Shown here: positions 53,946 to 63,357 of the stretch, piece after piece
Numbering within the stretch: the first letter of the stretch is position 1
Layout of the letters: every line of letters starts with the position of its first letter
Source: Desulfobacteraceae bacterium
GTDB lineage: Bacteria > Desulfobacterota > Desulfobacteria > Desulfobacterales > Desulfobacteraceae
Length of the DNA: 64,000 nt
NCBI GenBank assembly: GCA_016744295.1
Contig: JADGEQ010000018.1
Span: 62,001-126,000 of the forward strand
Direction: 5' to 3'
The notes under the pieces: generated by a model
Told to the model about the DNA's origin: nothing
The model's database searches: none
What the model saw: the letters and a program-made list of their open reading frames with translations, nothing else
Program-made: the position numbers and the translations under genes

Positions 53946-54871
53946 AATTGCCCGTCCTTTGAATCAATGACAGTCCTGAATGCATCTCCCATAAGATTAA
54001 ACGACAGCACTGTTAGAAACATCACCAGAGCCGGGATAAAACTGACATGGCCTGCTTCGTCAAGCACTTCCTTACCCTCTGCAATCATGCCGCCCCAGCT
54101 GGGGAGGGGAGCTGGCACACTTAAGCCTAGGAAACTTAAGGTGCCTTCGGCTACAATCATGTATGACACTAGGAAAAGCGCATAAACAATCAAGGGCAGA
54201 ATGATGTTGGGCAGGATGTCGCGGATGAGAATATAAACATCATTCTGCCCGATCATCCGTGATGCCTGGATAAATTCCCGCTGTGAAACTATCAGGGTGT
54301 TTGCCCTGGCAACCCTTGAAAAGGAGGGTATGGTTAAAAATCCCAGAGCAATGATAATGTTGGTCAGGTTCTGTCCCATATAAAAGGTAATGGCAAGAAG
54401 CAGTACGAGTCCTGGAAAAGCCAGAATGGTGTCCATGGCTGCCATGATAAACGTGTCTAAACGTCCCCGGTAAAATCCTGCCAGCATCCCCAGTATCCCG
54501 CCGACCAAAAGGCCGATGACCGGGGTGATCAAACCCACAAGGAGAGATACCCGGGCACCGAATATCAAACGGGAGAGAATATCTCTACCCATGGTATCGG
54601 TTCCGAAAAGGTAGACAAAGGGGTCTCCTTCCCTTAAGCTGTTCAATGAGGGTGTGCTTGCTGTGGTACCCGGGGGAGAAGCCTGGTTCATCCAGTCCAT
54701 GGCATCGTATTCAGGCAACGGCAGCCGGTCTGCAATGACAGCACCAAACACCACAAAGGAGATCCACATCATGGAAAGCCAGAAAGAGAGACCGAGTTTT
54801 TCCGCAACAGACCTTGGTTTTGTGATAAAATCTCTTTTTTGATTCCTGTTCAACCAAATGCCCATAATCAA
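53942..54871 (-). CDS. ABC transporter permease (DppC-like)
   Basis: 309 residues, N-terminal membrane helix (LGLSFWLSMMWISFVVFGAVIA) and five further helices. FGTDTMGRDILSRLIFGARVSL is the family's typical periplasmic/entry segment, and ASRMIGQNDVYILIRDILPNI the EAA coupling loop towards the ATPases. Overlaps the upstream permease by 4 nt. Forms the channel with the DppB-like subunit. Confidence 0.92.
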   Translation of the reverse strand: MIMGIWLNRNQKRDFITKPRSVAEKLGLSFWLSMMWISFVVFGAVIADRLPLPEYDAMDWMNQASPPGTTASTPSLNSLREGDPFVYLFGTDTMGRDILSRLIFGARVSLLVGLITPVIGLLVGGILGMLAGFYRGRLDTFIMAAMDTILAFPGLVLLLAITFYMGQNLTNIIIALGFLTIPSFSRVARANTLIVSQREFIQASRMIGQNDVYILIRDILPNIILPLIVYALFLVSYMIVAEGTLSFLGLSVPAPLPSWGGMIAEGKEVLDEAGHVSFIPALVMFLTVLSFNLMGDAFRTVIDSKDGQL

Positions 54872-55827
54872 TCCATCCTTGATATTCGAATGCGGGGATC
54901 CAGTAAGGCATAGAAAGTGTCAACTAAAAAATTAACACTGACATAACCAATGGTAATAAAGAGGATACATCCCTGGACCATGGCAAAATCACGGCTGAAA
55001 ATGGATCCGATTAAAAGACGGCCTATCCCGGGCAGGGCAAAAATTATTTCAACGATCACAGCTCCCCCTAAAAGGTGGCCGATGTGGATTCCCAGGATCG
55101 TTATCAGCGTCAGACAGGAGGGGCGAAGCGCATGTTTGAAAAGGATATGGGATGCCGGCAGTCCCTTGGATTTTGCCATCAGAATATAGTTTTCCTGGAG
55201 AGTTTCGATCATGTCGCTTCTAAGCACCCGCATGAAGGGGACCCATTCCACCATGGCAATGCAACATGAGGGAAGGATAAAGGATCGAAGATTGTTCCAG
55301 ATGCCTTCTGAAAGTGGTGTGTATCCGGTAGCCGGCAGCCAGGAAAGCTTTATAGCAAAAATATAAATCAGGACAATGCCCATGACAAAAACCGGAGTTG
55401 ACATCATGGCAAAGGCAACACAACTTAAGGCATTATCAATAACCGTCCTTGGTTTATAGGCACAGATAATCCCCAATGGGACGGCAAGGGCAAGGGCAAA
55501 CAGTTGAGATAGTACCACAAGTTCCAGGGTAACGGGAAGCCTGTACAGTATGGCGTCAAGGACCGGTTCCTGGGTGCGGAAAGATTTTCCTAAATCCCCT
55601 TTGGCAATATCTGCAAGCCAGTTCCCATATCGGATGATGACGGGCCTGTCCAAGCCAAGTTCTTCCTGGAGTGCTTCAATCTCTTCCTTTGCCGCTTCTT
55701 GCCCGGCAATTTCATAGGCCACATTTCCGGGCAGAAAATCCACCATGACGAAGGTAATCGCCGTAACAGCAAGAATAACCCCAAAAACACGAAATAATTT
55801 TTTGCAGGTTGTTATGGTGTTTTTCAA
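54868..55827 (-). CDS. ABC transporter permease (DppB-like)
   Basis: 319 residues, six membrane helices. Contains the typical first helix (VFGVILAVTAITFVMVDFLPG), the domain RYGNWLADIAKGDLGKSFRTQ and the coupling loop AKSKGLPASHILFKHALRPS. 58 nt downstream of the solute-binding protein gene. Confidence 0.92.
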   Translation of the reverse strand: MKNTITTCKKLFRVFGVILAVTAITFVMVDFLPGNVAYEIAGQEAAKEEIEALQEELGLDRPVIIRYGNWLADIAKGDLGKSFRTQEPVLDAILYRLPVTLELVVLSQLFALALAVPLGIICAYKPRTVIDNALSCVAFAMMSTPVFVMGIVLIYIFAIKLSWLPATGYTPLSEGIWNNLRSFILPSCCIAMVEWVPFMRVLRSDMIETLQENYILMAKSKGLPASHILFKHALRPSCLTLITILGIHIGHLLGGAVIVEIIFALPGIGRLLIGSIFSRDFAMVQGCILFITIGYVSVNFLVDTFYALLDPRIRISRMD

Positions 55828-55885
55828 TTAAGGTATCTGTCCTAAGATTTAGAATTTAATTATGTCTTTGGCAACTTCCCTTTTT

Positions 55886-57451
55886 CTATTTTTCAATCCA
55901 GGCATCCGATATATCAATCACACCGTTGCGGATTTGTGGTATGCCCATGATTTTTTGTTTTGCAATGATATGTACCCTGCGTCCTCCGCGGTATAGAATC
56001 GGCACATCGGCGTTGAGCAGCCCTGCAATATCGCAGAGTATTTTCTCCCGTTTTTCAGGATCGGTCTCGATTTCTTGGGCAACAAGCAGTTCATCCATTT
56101 TGGGATTGTTATAACCGGTGGCATTGATGCGGCTTTTCGAGTGAAAGTATTTATAAAGATACGGCCCGTGATCCGTCATGGGCGGAATGCGCCAGGACGA
56201 TACATGATAATTTTTTGAAAACACATTTTTAACGATGGGAGAGATATCCATCCCTTTTGTGTTGACCGTGATGCCGATTTTTTTGCAAAATTGCTGCAGC
56301 ATAAGACCAAACTCCCTTCCGCGCTTGGTATTGGTATGGATGCATTCAATCTCAATCGGTTTCTTGTATTGTTCAATTAATAATTTTGCTTTTTTAATAT
56401 CATGGTTTCTATACCCTGCATCATCGCATGGCAGCGCGTTTCCAAAGGGATGGTGTGCCAGGGGAATGGAATTTTTATAACTCATATCGACATAAATTTT
56501 CTGGTTCCATGCATGGGCAATGGCCCGGCGGACAAGGGGGTTATCCAGGGGCGGTTTTGTTGTGTTGATTACAGCAATTTCCGCACCATTGCTTTCTCCG
56601 TGATAATGCACCAAAGAATTATTTTTTTTTGCCCGTTCAATAATATGCCCGCGATCCATGAAAATAATATCAATCTGTCCGGATGTAAGGCTAGCAAACC
56701 GCGTTTGATGGTCAGGTACGGGTTTGAAAATGATTTTGTCCAGATATGGCTTTCCTTTTCGCCAATAGTTTGGATTTTTCACCACCACAAATCGATCATT
56801 GGATTTCCACTCCTTGAACATGAATGGTCCGGTGCCCACAGGCGCCCTGGATTGAGTGTCTTCCTCCAGGGCCTTGGGAGACATCATATAGCTATACAAT
56901 GCCCGGGTATCCGTTAAAATTTTCGGAAACGGAAGCCAGGCATGGGACAGATGAAATCGGACGGTGAGCTCGTCTATTTTTTCCACAGACTGGATCGGTC
57001 CCAAAGAGGTGCGGCCCCTGAATTTATTTGCCGGATTTAAAAGTCGGGACCAGTTGTGCACAACCGCATCGGCATTAAACGGGGTTCCGTCGTGAAACCA
57101 TACCCCTTTCCGAAGTGCAATTATTAATTTTTTCCCGTCTTTTGAAGGTGTCGCAGATAGCCCGAGTTCGGGGATCAGGTTCCCTTTTGAATCTGTATCA
57201 AACAGCCGTTCATGTATTGTGCTGCCGGCAACGGAGCCGCAGATGGAAAGTGCATTGATTTTTAAAGGGTCAAACCCGCGGAAATCATTTTCCGACCCAA
57301 AGATCAATGTCCCGCCATATTCCGGCCCGGCTGCCCCTGCCGGGTCCAGCGGAAAGTAAGACAGCATGCTGACCCAAAAAAATAGTACGAAAAAAAAATG
57401 GTAAGATTTTACGCCTCGTGCTCTGTTGATTTTTGTGGCCTTGTTTTCCAT
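55886..57451 (-). CDS. Extracellular solute-binding protein, family 5 (DppA/OppA-like)
   Basis: 521 residues. Signal peptide (about 17-40, FFFVLFFWVSMLSYF then PAGAA). Family 5 markers: GTLIFGSENDFRGFDPLK, LRKGVWFHDGTPFNADAVVHNW, GTGPFMFKEWKSND, and LDNPLVRRAIAHAWNQK. Binds peptides, nickel-chelates or other small compounds in the periplasm and delivers them to the permease. First gene of the transporter operon; about 210 nt lie between it and the upstream TetR gene. Substrate not determined; family members for nickel, heme, peptides and glutathione look alike at this level. Confidence 0.9.
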   Translation of the reverse strand: MENKATKINRARGVKSYHFFFVLFFWVSMLSYFPLDPAGAAGPEYGGTLIFGSENDFRGFDPLKINALSICGSVAGSTIHERLFDTDSKGNLIPELGLSATPSKDGKKLIIALRKGVWFHDGTPFNADAVVHNWSRLLNPANKFRGRTSLGPIQSVEKIDELTVRFHLSHAWLPFPKILTDTRALYSYMMSPKALEEDTQSRAPVGTGPFMFKEWKSNDRFVVVKNPNYWRKGKPYLDKIIFKPVPDHQTRFASLTSGQIDIIFMDRGHIIERAKKNNSLVHYHGESNGAEIAVINTTKPPLDNPLVRRAIAHAWNQKIYVDMSYKNSIPLAHHPFGNALPCDDAGYRNHDIKKAKLLIEQYKKPIEIECIHTNTKRGREFGLMLQQFCKKIGITVNTKGMDISPIVKNVFSKNYHVSSWRIPPMTDHGPYLYKYFHSKSRINATGYNNPKMDELLVAQEIETDPEKREKILCDIAGLLNADVPILYRGGRRVHIIAKQKIMGIPQIRNGVIDISDAWIEK

Positions 57452-57661
57452 GCGAAGCTCTCCCTAGGGGAAATTTAGATTTCTTTAGGGATCCAAAAGC
57501 CTTAAGAAACCTGTTCCCTGTTTGCTTTAATGTTAAAACAGGCGCGCCCGAACAATATATATACAGATCACCGAATAAAATCGGATACTCATCTTGTTGA
57601 AACGGTTTAACCCTTTTGTTTAATGATTACAAAAGGACCGGTTAATGAACTCAATGCCATC

Positions 57662-58291
57662 TTATATATCTCCTAGGGGTTGAAAATTCTCATCCAGGAA
57701 CTGTATCTCCCCATTGCTGTGGTCGTAGACTTTTCGATATCCCTCTAAAATGGCTTGACTGCTGATAGTCAGGTATCTTTCAATTGCTTCATTGTCAGTT
57801 AACAGCTTACCCCATCCCTTACTTACCGTTGTGGCCACTCCCTGGGTGAACAGGGCCCTTGAGTAACGTGTCATCCTCTGCTGTTCCAGGCTGAGCCCCT
57901 CGAACCCCTGGTAGCCTTTGAGAAGGGTGGTGAGAAAGTCCCAATGTTCTTGCAGCATTCGACGTTCCAGTTCCAGGTTTCGCCCGTCGAGCATGCACCC
58001 AAACAGTCGGCTGTTCTCCCTTGCAAAGCGGACGTATCCGACTGCCTGATCGATCCAAGCATCACCGGTATATTGCTTTGACTCAAAATCTTTAACCGTT
58101 TTCCACCCTTTTTTGACCACCTCATCTTTGAGTGTTTCCAGGTTTTCAAAATGGGAATAGACGGGCATGGTGGAGCACCCCATATGTTTAGCCACGGCAG
58201 TGATGGATAGTTTTTTCCAACCATTTTTTCCAACCATATCAACGGCGGTTTCAAGAAAATCATTTATAGTTAAATGGGTCTTTTTAGGCAT
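57662..58291 (-). CDS. TetR family regulator upstream of the transporter operon
   Basis: 209 residues. HTH near LSITAVAKHMGCSTMPVYSHFENLETLKDE (Ser-Thr-Met-Pro turn), followed by a helical ligand domain with no specific family. It points the same way as the transporter operon, 210 nt upstream of the solute-binding protein, and may control it or belong to a separate promoter. A palindromic A/T-rich stretch lies just upstream near 58320-58350 and could be its operator. Confidence 0.82.
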   Translation of the reverse strand: MPKKTHLTINDFLETAVDMVGKNGWKKLSITAVAKHMGCSTMPVYSHFENLETLKDEVVKKGWKTVKDFESKQYTGDAWIDQAVGYVRFARENSRLFGCMLDGRNLELERRMLQEHWDFLTTLLKGYQGFEGLSLEQQRMTRYSRALFTQGVATTVSKGWGKLLTDNEAIERYLTISSQAILEGYRKVYDHSNGEIQFLDENFQPLGDI

Positions 58292-58414
58292 GATAGCTCC
58301 TTGATAATTTTAAATAGGATGTCTATAATAGGCTATCAATAATAATTGATCAGTATAAAACTTTTTTTAGTATGTCAAGGTTTTTTTTGCCCGGTTGACT
58401 ATCTGTATTTTTAG

Positions 58415-59212
58415 TTAGATTACCCCTGCCGATAAAAAAGAAACAATTCCCCTCTCCGTTAAACCCGTAGTGATTTTATATCGTGTCCCTTCAATACCGG
58501 CCTCGGAAAAATCAACCTTGCCATCCCGGGGGGTATAACCTCTCCATGGGGTGGCGTATGGCCGAAAAGCTGTCAACCGAATGAATTCATTATTTTCAAG
58601 GACAAAAAAACATTGAATAACAGATTTTTTCCCCCAGACCTTGAAAACTAATTTTCCAATATACTCCCCAGGGGCAATCTCGGAAGATTTATACTTTTGG
58701 GGATTTAAACCATCCTGGGCTGCATCTTTAAATTGATATGCTTTAGACGCACAAATAATATCTTCTTTTTCTAGCGTCGCATATGTAAACGCTTTTACTT
58801 GCACGCTGGGTTGCATAAACTTAAAAATCGACCGGGTTTCACAATACTTAATAAATTCTTCAGCATCTTTCCTGGGAAAATTTCGTCGAATCGACGGTCT
58901 GCCGGATTTAGGACAAGTTTGCTGGGAACAAAAAGACCGTTCCAAAAAATGGGTACCCGGGGTGCTTTTAACTTTTTGAATTCTCTTGATGGACACGCCC
59001 AGCCGGTTTGCTATTTCAATAAATGAATAGGCATCTTTATATAAATTTTTAAATGCTTGTAAAGATGATACCGACACACAAATAGTTGGCATATTCTCCC
59101 TTGTTTCAACCCCGGAGAAAATTTCCGGATGCGTATCCATAAGTTGTAAAACCTGATTGGGACCAACTCCTATCTCAAGCGCCGCATCTTCCAATGAACA
59201 GGATTCCTTCAT
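58415..59212 (-). CDS. Unknown protein with helix-turn-helix-like repeats, coupled to the LUD gene
   Basis: 265 residues, no known family recognised. Two similar helical segments (SLEDAALEIGVGPNQVLQLM near residue 5 and SFIEIANRLGVSIKRIQKV near 60) look like MerR/HTH-type DNA-binding helices. The C-terminal part (about 130-265) is beta-rich and hydrophilic (EIAPGEYIGKLVFKVWGKK). Its ATG overlaps the stop of the LUD gene by one base (TAATG), so the two are translated together. Could be a regulator of, or structural partner for, the LUD protein. Confidence 0.6.
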   Translation of the reverse strand: MKESCSLEDAALEIGVGPNQVLQLMDTHPEIFSGVETRENMPTICVSVSSLQAFKNLYKDAYSFIEIANRLGVSIKRIQKVKSTPGTHFLERSFCSQQTCPKSGRPSIRRNFPRKDAEEFIKYCETRSIFKFMQPSVQVKAFTYATLEKEDIICASKAYQFKDAAQDGLNPQKYKSSEIAPGEYIGKLVFKVWGKKSVIQCFFVLENNEFIRLTAFRPYATPWRGYTPRDGKVDFSEAGIEGTRYKITTGLTERGIVSFLSAGVI

Positions 59213-59862
59213 TACAATCCCAGGTCCTCACAGATCAGGATCACCTTAATCCGTTTGGGTGGAAAGGCTTTTTCCGTTATGGTCCAGGTGTTGCAAATTC
59301 GTTGAGGGCTTGTGCAGTCCATGCATACTCCGGTTTTGGCGCAGGGGGTTTTCATGTCAAGGCGCATGGCATTTGCAGGTGCGGCATAGTCCTTGATCCG
59401 TCTCATGGCCGTTTCAAGGTCGGGCACAAGTTTATTCTGACCGATCAGCACAACCACTTCTCTGGGACCGAAGGTAAGCGCCCCTACCCGGTTCCCAACC
59501 ATGTCAAGGTTGACCAGCTGGCCAGCCTGGGTGACCGCATTGGTGCCGGTAAAATAAAGGTCCGCCGTCATGGCGGCCCTGAGTCGTTCTATTTTTTCTT
59601 CTTTAGAAATGCCTTCTTCCTTGGCGTTTATAATTTTAGGGCCTAGGGCTGTTATGGCTGAAGCGATGCCGGAGTCCATAAATGTCATGGAACCGCCCCA
59701 GGCAATGGTTTGAGGAGCCAAAGCAGGAACGATTTTGTTGATGACTATATTCACGGCGGCCTGGCTGTTTTCGGCTAGATGCACATCAAAATTATTTTTG
59801 GTGAGTTTTTCTGCCAGTGCGCTAAGCCTGAGGGCATGATAGTTCTCAATGGGGCGTTTCAT
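59212..59862 (-). CDS. LUD-domain (DUF1121/LutC-like) protein
   Basis: 216 residues. The LUD domain has GGSMTFMDSGI, DLYFTGTNAVTQAGQLVNLD and FGPREVVVLIGQNKLV, typical of the DUF1121 branch. The C terminus has a Cys motif (C-x5-C-x2-C-x6-C, TPCAKTGVCMDCTSPQRIC) that could bind an Fe-S cluster or metal. LUD proteins act in lactate oxidation complexes, but single DUF1121 proteins in anaerobes have unknown roles, here without LutA or LutB. Start at 59862; ribosome site GGAACTGCA weak. Confidence 0.85.
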   Translation of the reverse strand: MKRPIENYHALRLSALAEKLTKNNFDVHLAENSQAAVNIVINKIVPALAPQTIAWGGSMTFMDSGIASAITALGPKIINAKEEGISKEEKIERLRAAMTADLYFTGTNAVTQAGQLVNLDMVGNRVGALTFGPREVVVLIGQNKLVPDLETAMRRIKDYAAPANAMRLDMKTPCAKTGVCMDCTSPQRICNTWTITEKAFPPKRIKVILICEDLGL

Positions 59863-60054
59863 TGCAGTTCCTTATTTAATTCGTGTTCAAAGTTGATAAA
59901 AAAAAATAGATAAATGCCATGTTCAGGCGGCTGAGTCAAGGCTGGCTTGAAAAGATAGGGTGTTGACATTCCACCAGGCATCGTTAGTCTTTAAGTATGG
60001 TTTTCGTTGCTGTTGAGGTATGTATTGATCCATTAAAATAGAGGAGATAATCCC

Positions 60055-60216
60055 ATGACTGAAAATTCAGAAAAAAAAGATTATTGTGATGCAGATGATC
60101 AGCAGAAAATTGTAGAAAAAATGAGCGACTGCGATAAAACATCAACATCGGACAAAGAACTGAATGAATGTTACACCAAAATTATTAAAGAGGATGAAGG
60201 GTGTATGTCTTCCTGA
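60055..60216 (+). CDS. Small acidic Cys-containing protein
   Basis: 53 residues with a strong GAGGAG site 5 nt before the ATG. Very charged, with four Cys at 11, 26, 39 and 50 (spacing 14, 12, 10), and high Asp/Glu/Lys content. Not recognised. Ends in TGA, and the frame beyond is open for 19 further codons without family-like sequence, so readthrough is not proposed. Could be a small metal-binding or regulatory protein. Confidence 0.5.
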   Translation: MTENSEKKDYCDADDQQKIVEKMSDCDKTSTSDKELNECYTKIIKEDEGCMSS

Positions 60217-60298
60217 AAAGATGAAATGACAGGTTCGGTTTCCCTAGCAGTCTCCATAAACAAGGTAATAGACTAATCTCTTTACAAAGGAACACAGA

Positions 60299-60823
60299 AT
60301 GGACACAGAAAATCCCGAGAAAAAGGCATATCTATTTCAACTTTATTCCATGGCCCAGGGAGATCCCGCAACCCCGGTGTCCATGTATGAGGTGGGCCAG
60401 GTTCTGGGGCTGGAGAGGGCCGAATCCGGGGAATTGGCCGAGGCCCTTTTCATTGAGGGACATGCTGAGCTGAAAACCCTTGCCGGCGGTATTGGGATTA
60501 CCCGGGAGGGGCTTAAGGCCTTGGATATGAAGATTGATTACAGCGCTGATGAAGGGCTTCAACTGGGAGCCGGTCCTGTAATGGAATCACAGGGGAAAGA
60601 ATCCCTGGGGAAAATTTTGAAAGAAATACAGACGTTCATGGGGGGATGCATAACCCCCTATGCACACTTGGAGGAGATGCTGATGGATATAAAAACCATT
60701 GAGATCCAGATGCTTTCCCCCCAGCCCAAAACAGGGATCATCCGTGAGGTCTTAAAATCAATTGCCCAAAGCCTCCCGGGTGATGATCTGAAAAATAAAG
60801 TAGAGGCCTTGGCTGCGTCCTGA
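60299..60823 (+). CDS. Hypothetical protein with N-terminal winged-helix-like domain
   Basis: 174 residues. Residues about 5-75 look like a winged helix (AYLFQLYSMAQGDPATPVSM, VGQVLGLERAESGELAEALF, AELKTLAGGIGITREGLKAL), the pattern seen in small deltaproteobacterial DNA-binding proteins. The C-terminal part is helical, with one Cys (GGCITPYAHLEEML). Ribosome site AAAGGAACACAG. Next to a TetR gene; function unknown. Confidence 0.6.
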   Translation: MDTENPEKKAYLFQLYSMAQGDPATPVSMYEVGQVLGLERAESGELAEALFIEGHAELKTLAGGIGITREGLKALDMKIDYSADEGLQLGAGPVMESQGKESLGKILKEIQTFMGGCITPYAHLEEMLMDIKTIEIQMLSPQPKTGIIREVLKSIAQSLPGDDLKNKVEALAAS

Positions 60824-60917
60824 TTCCCCAGGCATTGTGGGTAGTTTCAATGTGTTGACTTGGATTTCACTCCAGTGTATTTTGTTTCCCATGATCTATA
60901 TTTAAAGCTGAGAGGAC

Positions 60918-61586
60918 ATGATGGGTGAGGATAGAAAAACATGGGAAAAAAAGCAGCGTGAGAGCCGAATCATTGATAAGGCCCAGGACATATTTTTCAA
61001 AAATGGATATGAATTTACCACCATTATTGAAATAGCAAAGGCCTCTGGATATAACAAGCGGTCCATCTATCTTTATTTTAAAGATAAGGAAGATATTTTT
61101 CTGGCTGTGGTGTTAAGGGGGCTCACCCAATTGTACAAGCGATTGGAGACTGCCGCTAAAGATCCGACCATCCAGAGTCTTGGCCGTGCATTTTTTGACT
61201 TTTCCCTGGATCATCCGGATTATTTAAAGCTGATCATGGTCTATGAGGCAAATACCTGTGTGTATAATCCGGGTGGGCTTAAAAATGCAGATCCTGAATC
61301 ATACAAGTATCTTTGCCAGCAGGAAACCGACGCCATGGCAGATCTGATGACCCGACTCATTGCAGCGGGGATTGAAAAAAAACGTATCAAAACCAATCTT
61401 GAACCGGCGCCGCTGATGCTGTTGCTCTGGGGTCAGGTTTTTGGGGTCATGCAGATTATCCTCATGCGCCAGGCTCATTTTCAGGAGACCTATGGGATCA
61501 GCTATGAGGAGCTGTTTGCAAACTTTATGGACATGGTGGGCAGGGCCCTGTCCAGTGGTGGCCCATCACAACTGCATACCATTTAG
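60918..61586 (+). CDS. TetR family transcriptional regulator
   Basis: 222 residues. HTH in TTIIEIAKASGYNKRSIYLYFKDKEDIF, C-terminal helical domain of AcrR/FadR-like type. Start at the first of two ATG codons after GAGAGGAC. Not obviously linked to a target; the neighbouring genes are a winged-helix protein upstream and a convergent antiporter. Confidence 0.85.
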   Translation: MMGEDRKTWEKKQRESRIIDKAQDIFFKNGYEFTTIIEIAKASGYNKRSIYLYFKDKEDIFLAVVLRGLTQLYKRLETAAKDPTIQSLGRAFFDFSLDHPDYLKLIMVYEANTCVYNPGGLKNADPESYKYLCQQETDAMADLMTRLIAAGIEKKRIKTNLEPAPLMLLLWGQVFGVMQIILMRQAHFQETYGISYEELFANFMDMVGRALSSGGPSQLHTI

Positions 61587-61638
61587 ATGAAATCCTGATA
61601 TTGGGGATTGAGGTGTAATTTATCCTTGGCGTTAAATA

Positions 61639-61683
61639 CCCCGGCAGGGTACAAACACGGCTTCTTGTGTTCCTACCCTGGGG
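61639..61683. terminator. Long imperfect hairpin between convergent genes
   Basis: CCCC-x3-AGGGTA-x-AACAC arms pair with GTGTT-xx-TACCCT-GGGG around an 8-nt loop. No T run. Likely a shared transcript end for the convergent TetR and antiporter genes. Confidence 0.45.
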
Positions 61684-61746
61684 AGGTCATATTTGGGACT
61701 TTTAAAATTTTTTCACACTTTCCTTGCCCAAAGCGGTATTCCTATC

Positions 61747-63288
61747 CTATTCAGCTTTATACTGTTTAGCGGAATAACCGGAAAACAGGTATATCAGAAA
61801 TATTAACAGAGCAGTTCCTGTTGCGATTAAAATGAATGGATTTACCCTGAATATTCCATATATCAGGTACAAGAACATACATACCCCTGCTATGGTCAAC
61901 GAATATGGAATTTGTGTTCTAACATGATCAATATGATCTGCTCCGGAAAAAATTGAAGCCATGACCGTGGTATCGGAAATCGGTGAACAATGATCCCCAA
62001 ATACAGAACCTGAGAACACAACGCCTGCCATGGAAACTGATATTGCTGCATCGCCTGTGATACTATATGTCAACTGAATTGCAAGGGGAGTAACTATTGT
62101 CATTGTACCCCAGGATGTACCAGTTGCAAAGGAGACAAGCATGCCTATTATAAATAAAATTATGGGTAAAATCTCAAAAGACAGGCTGTTTCCTAATTGT
62201 GAGACGATATAATTTCCAAGTTGCATCTCCTTGGTAACACTCCCCAATGACCATGCTAAAACCAGAATACATCCTGTTAACACCATTAATTTGAATCCAT
62301 TTATAAATGTATCCATGGTTTCTTTGAGATCCATTACTCTGTAGCCAATGCCCAAGATAGCACCTGTAACTGCCATTGCAAACGCTCCCCACAATAAAGC
62401 TGTGGCGGCATCTGATTTTTCCAGAATTTGCATGACTCCGGTTCCGGCTCTTCCGGTCCAGAGTAATCCAAATATCGAGATTGCGATAACTGCCACCAGG
62501 GGAAGAACAAAATAAATAATTCTGGGTTTAATATCTTTGGGTTCTCCCAATTCGAAACCGACATCCAGCATGGGTCGAGAGCCGTCTCTATGAATTTTGC
62601 CCTCTTTTAATGCTCTGTTTTCCGCCGCTAACATGGCCCCATAGTCTTTGCCGCTGATGACAATTATTCCAACGAAGATTAGCGCAAGGATGCAATAAAT
62701 ATTTAGCGGGATACTGCTAAAATAGGAGGAAACCGTTCCTACACCGGTTATTCCGGCGGTATCTATCCCAACTTTGATCATTCCGATTTGAAATGCAATC
62801 CAGTCAGAAATAAACAATGCGGCAACAGGAGCTGAGGTTGCATCCAATATAAATGCAAATTTTTCCGAAGAGATCCTTTGTTCCTTTGTTATGTCTCTGA
62901 AAACATTCCCGACTATGGCTGAATTTAAGCAATCATTGATGCAAACCACGATTCCAAGCAACCATGCACCAATACCCACGGCTTTTCTTGATTTGATTTT
63001 TTCTTTTGCCCAAATGCTTAGGGCCTTACTTCCTGCAAGTTTCCAGATAAATGATATTCCAGCACCCATAAAAAATGTAAAGAGTAGTAATTTGGCGTTC
63101 CAGTCATTATTGATCTGATTGATAATTGTTTGGAGTGTGTATGTGATTCCACCAAACGGATTACCAAAAGAGATTATAATGCCCCCGGTTAAGATACCAA
63201 CAAATAAAGAAATCAAGACTTGTTTTGTTCTAAAGCACAATACTATTGCTACTAATGGCGGAATTAAAGCCAATATTCCGAAATCCAT
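61747..63288 (-). CDS. Na+/H+ antiporter, NhaC family
   Basis: 513 residues with about 12-13 membrane helices. Typical NhaC segments: LLGIVVCINDCLNSAIVGNVFRD, FVLPLVAVIAIS, GTSWGTMTIVTPLAI and VVFSGSVFGDHCSPISDTTV, where the Asp/Ser near the helix breaks bind cations in relatives. Some members exchange organic acids or amino acids instead, so sodium/proton exchange is likely but not certain. AGGAGA lies before the ATG. Divergence: an SDR gene follows upstream in the same direction, 69 nt apart, so they may be one operon for sodium-coupled solute use. Confidence 0.88.
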   Translation of the reverse strand: MDFGILALIPPLVAIVLCFRTKQVLISLFVGILTGGIIISFGNPFGGITYTLQTIINQINNDWNAKLLLFTFFMGAGISFIWKLAGSKALSIWAKEKIKSRKAVGIGAWLLGIVVCINDCLNSAIVGNVFRDITKEQRISSEKFAFILDATSAPVAALFISDWIAFQIGMIKVGIDTAGITGVGTVSSYFSSIPLNIYCILALIFVGIIVISGKDYGAMLAAENRALKEGKIHRDGSRPMLDVGFELGEPKDIKPRIIYFVLPLVAVIAISIFGLLWTGRAGTGVMQILEKSDAATALLWGAFAMAVTGAILGIGYRVMDLKETMDTFINGFKLMVLTGCILVLAWSLGSVTKEMQLGNYIVSQLGNSLSFEILPIILFIIGMLVSFATGTSWGTMTIVTPLAIQLTYSITGDAAISVSMAGVVFSGSVFGDHCSPISDTTVMASIFSGADHIDHVRTQIPYSLTIAGVCMFLYLIYGIFRVNPFILIATGTALLIFLIYLFSGYSAKQYKAE

Positions 63289-63357
63289 ACTATTCTCCTA
63301 ATCGATCATTTTTTTGGGTTTCTGATAAAATGTCAGGATAAATTTTCAATTTTAAGG

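Noticed and set aside
60214..60216. TGA end of the small Cys protein as a Sec codon
   Set aside because: The 19 codons after it show no conserved-looking sequence and I saw no convincing SECIS hairpin.
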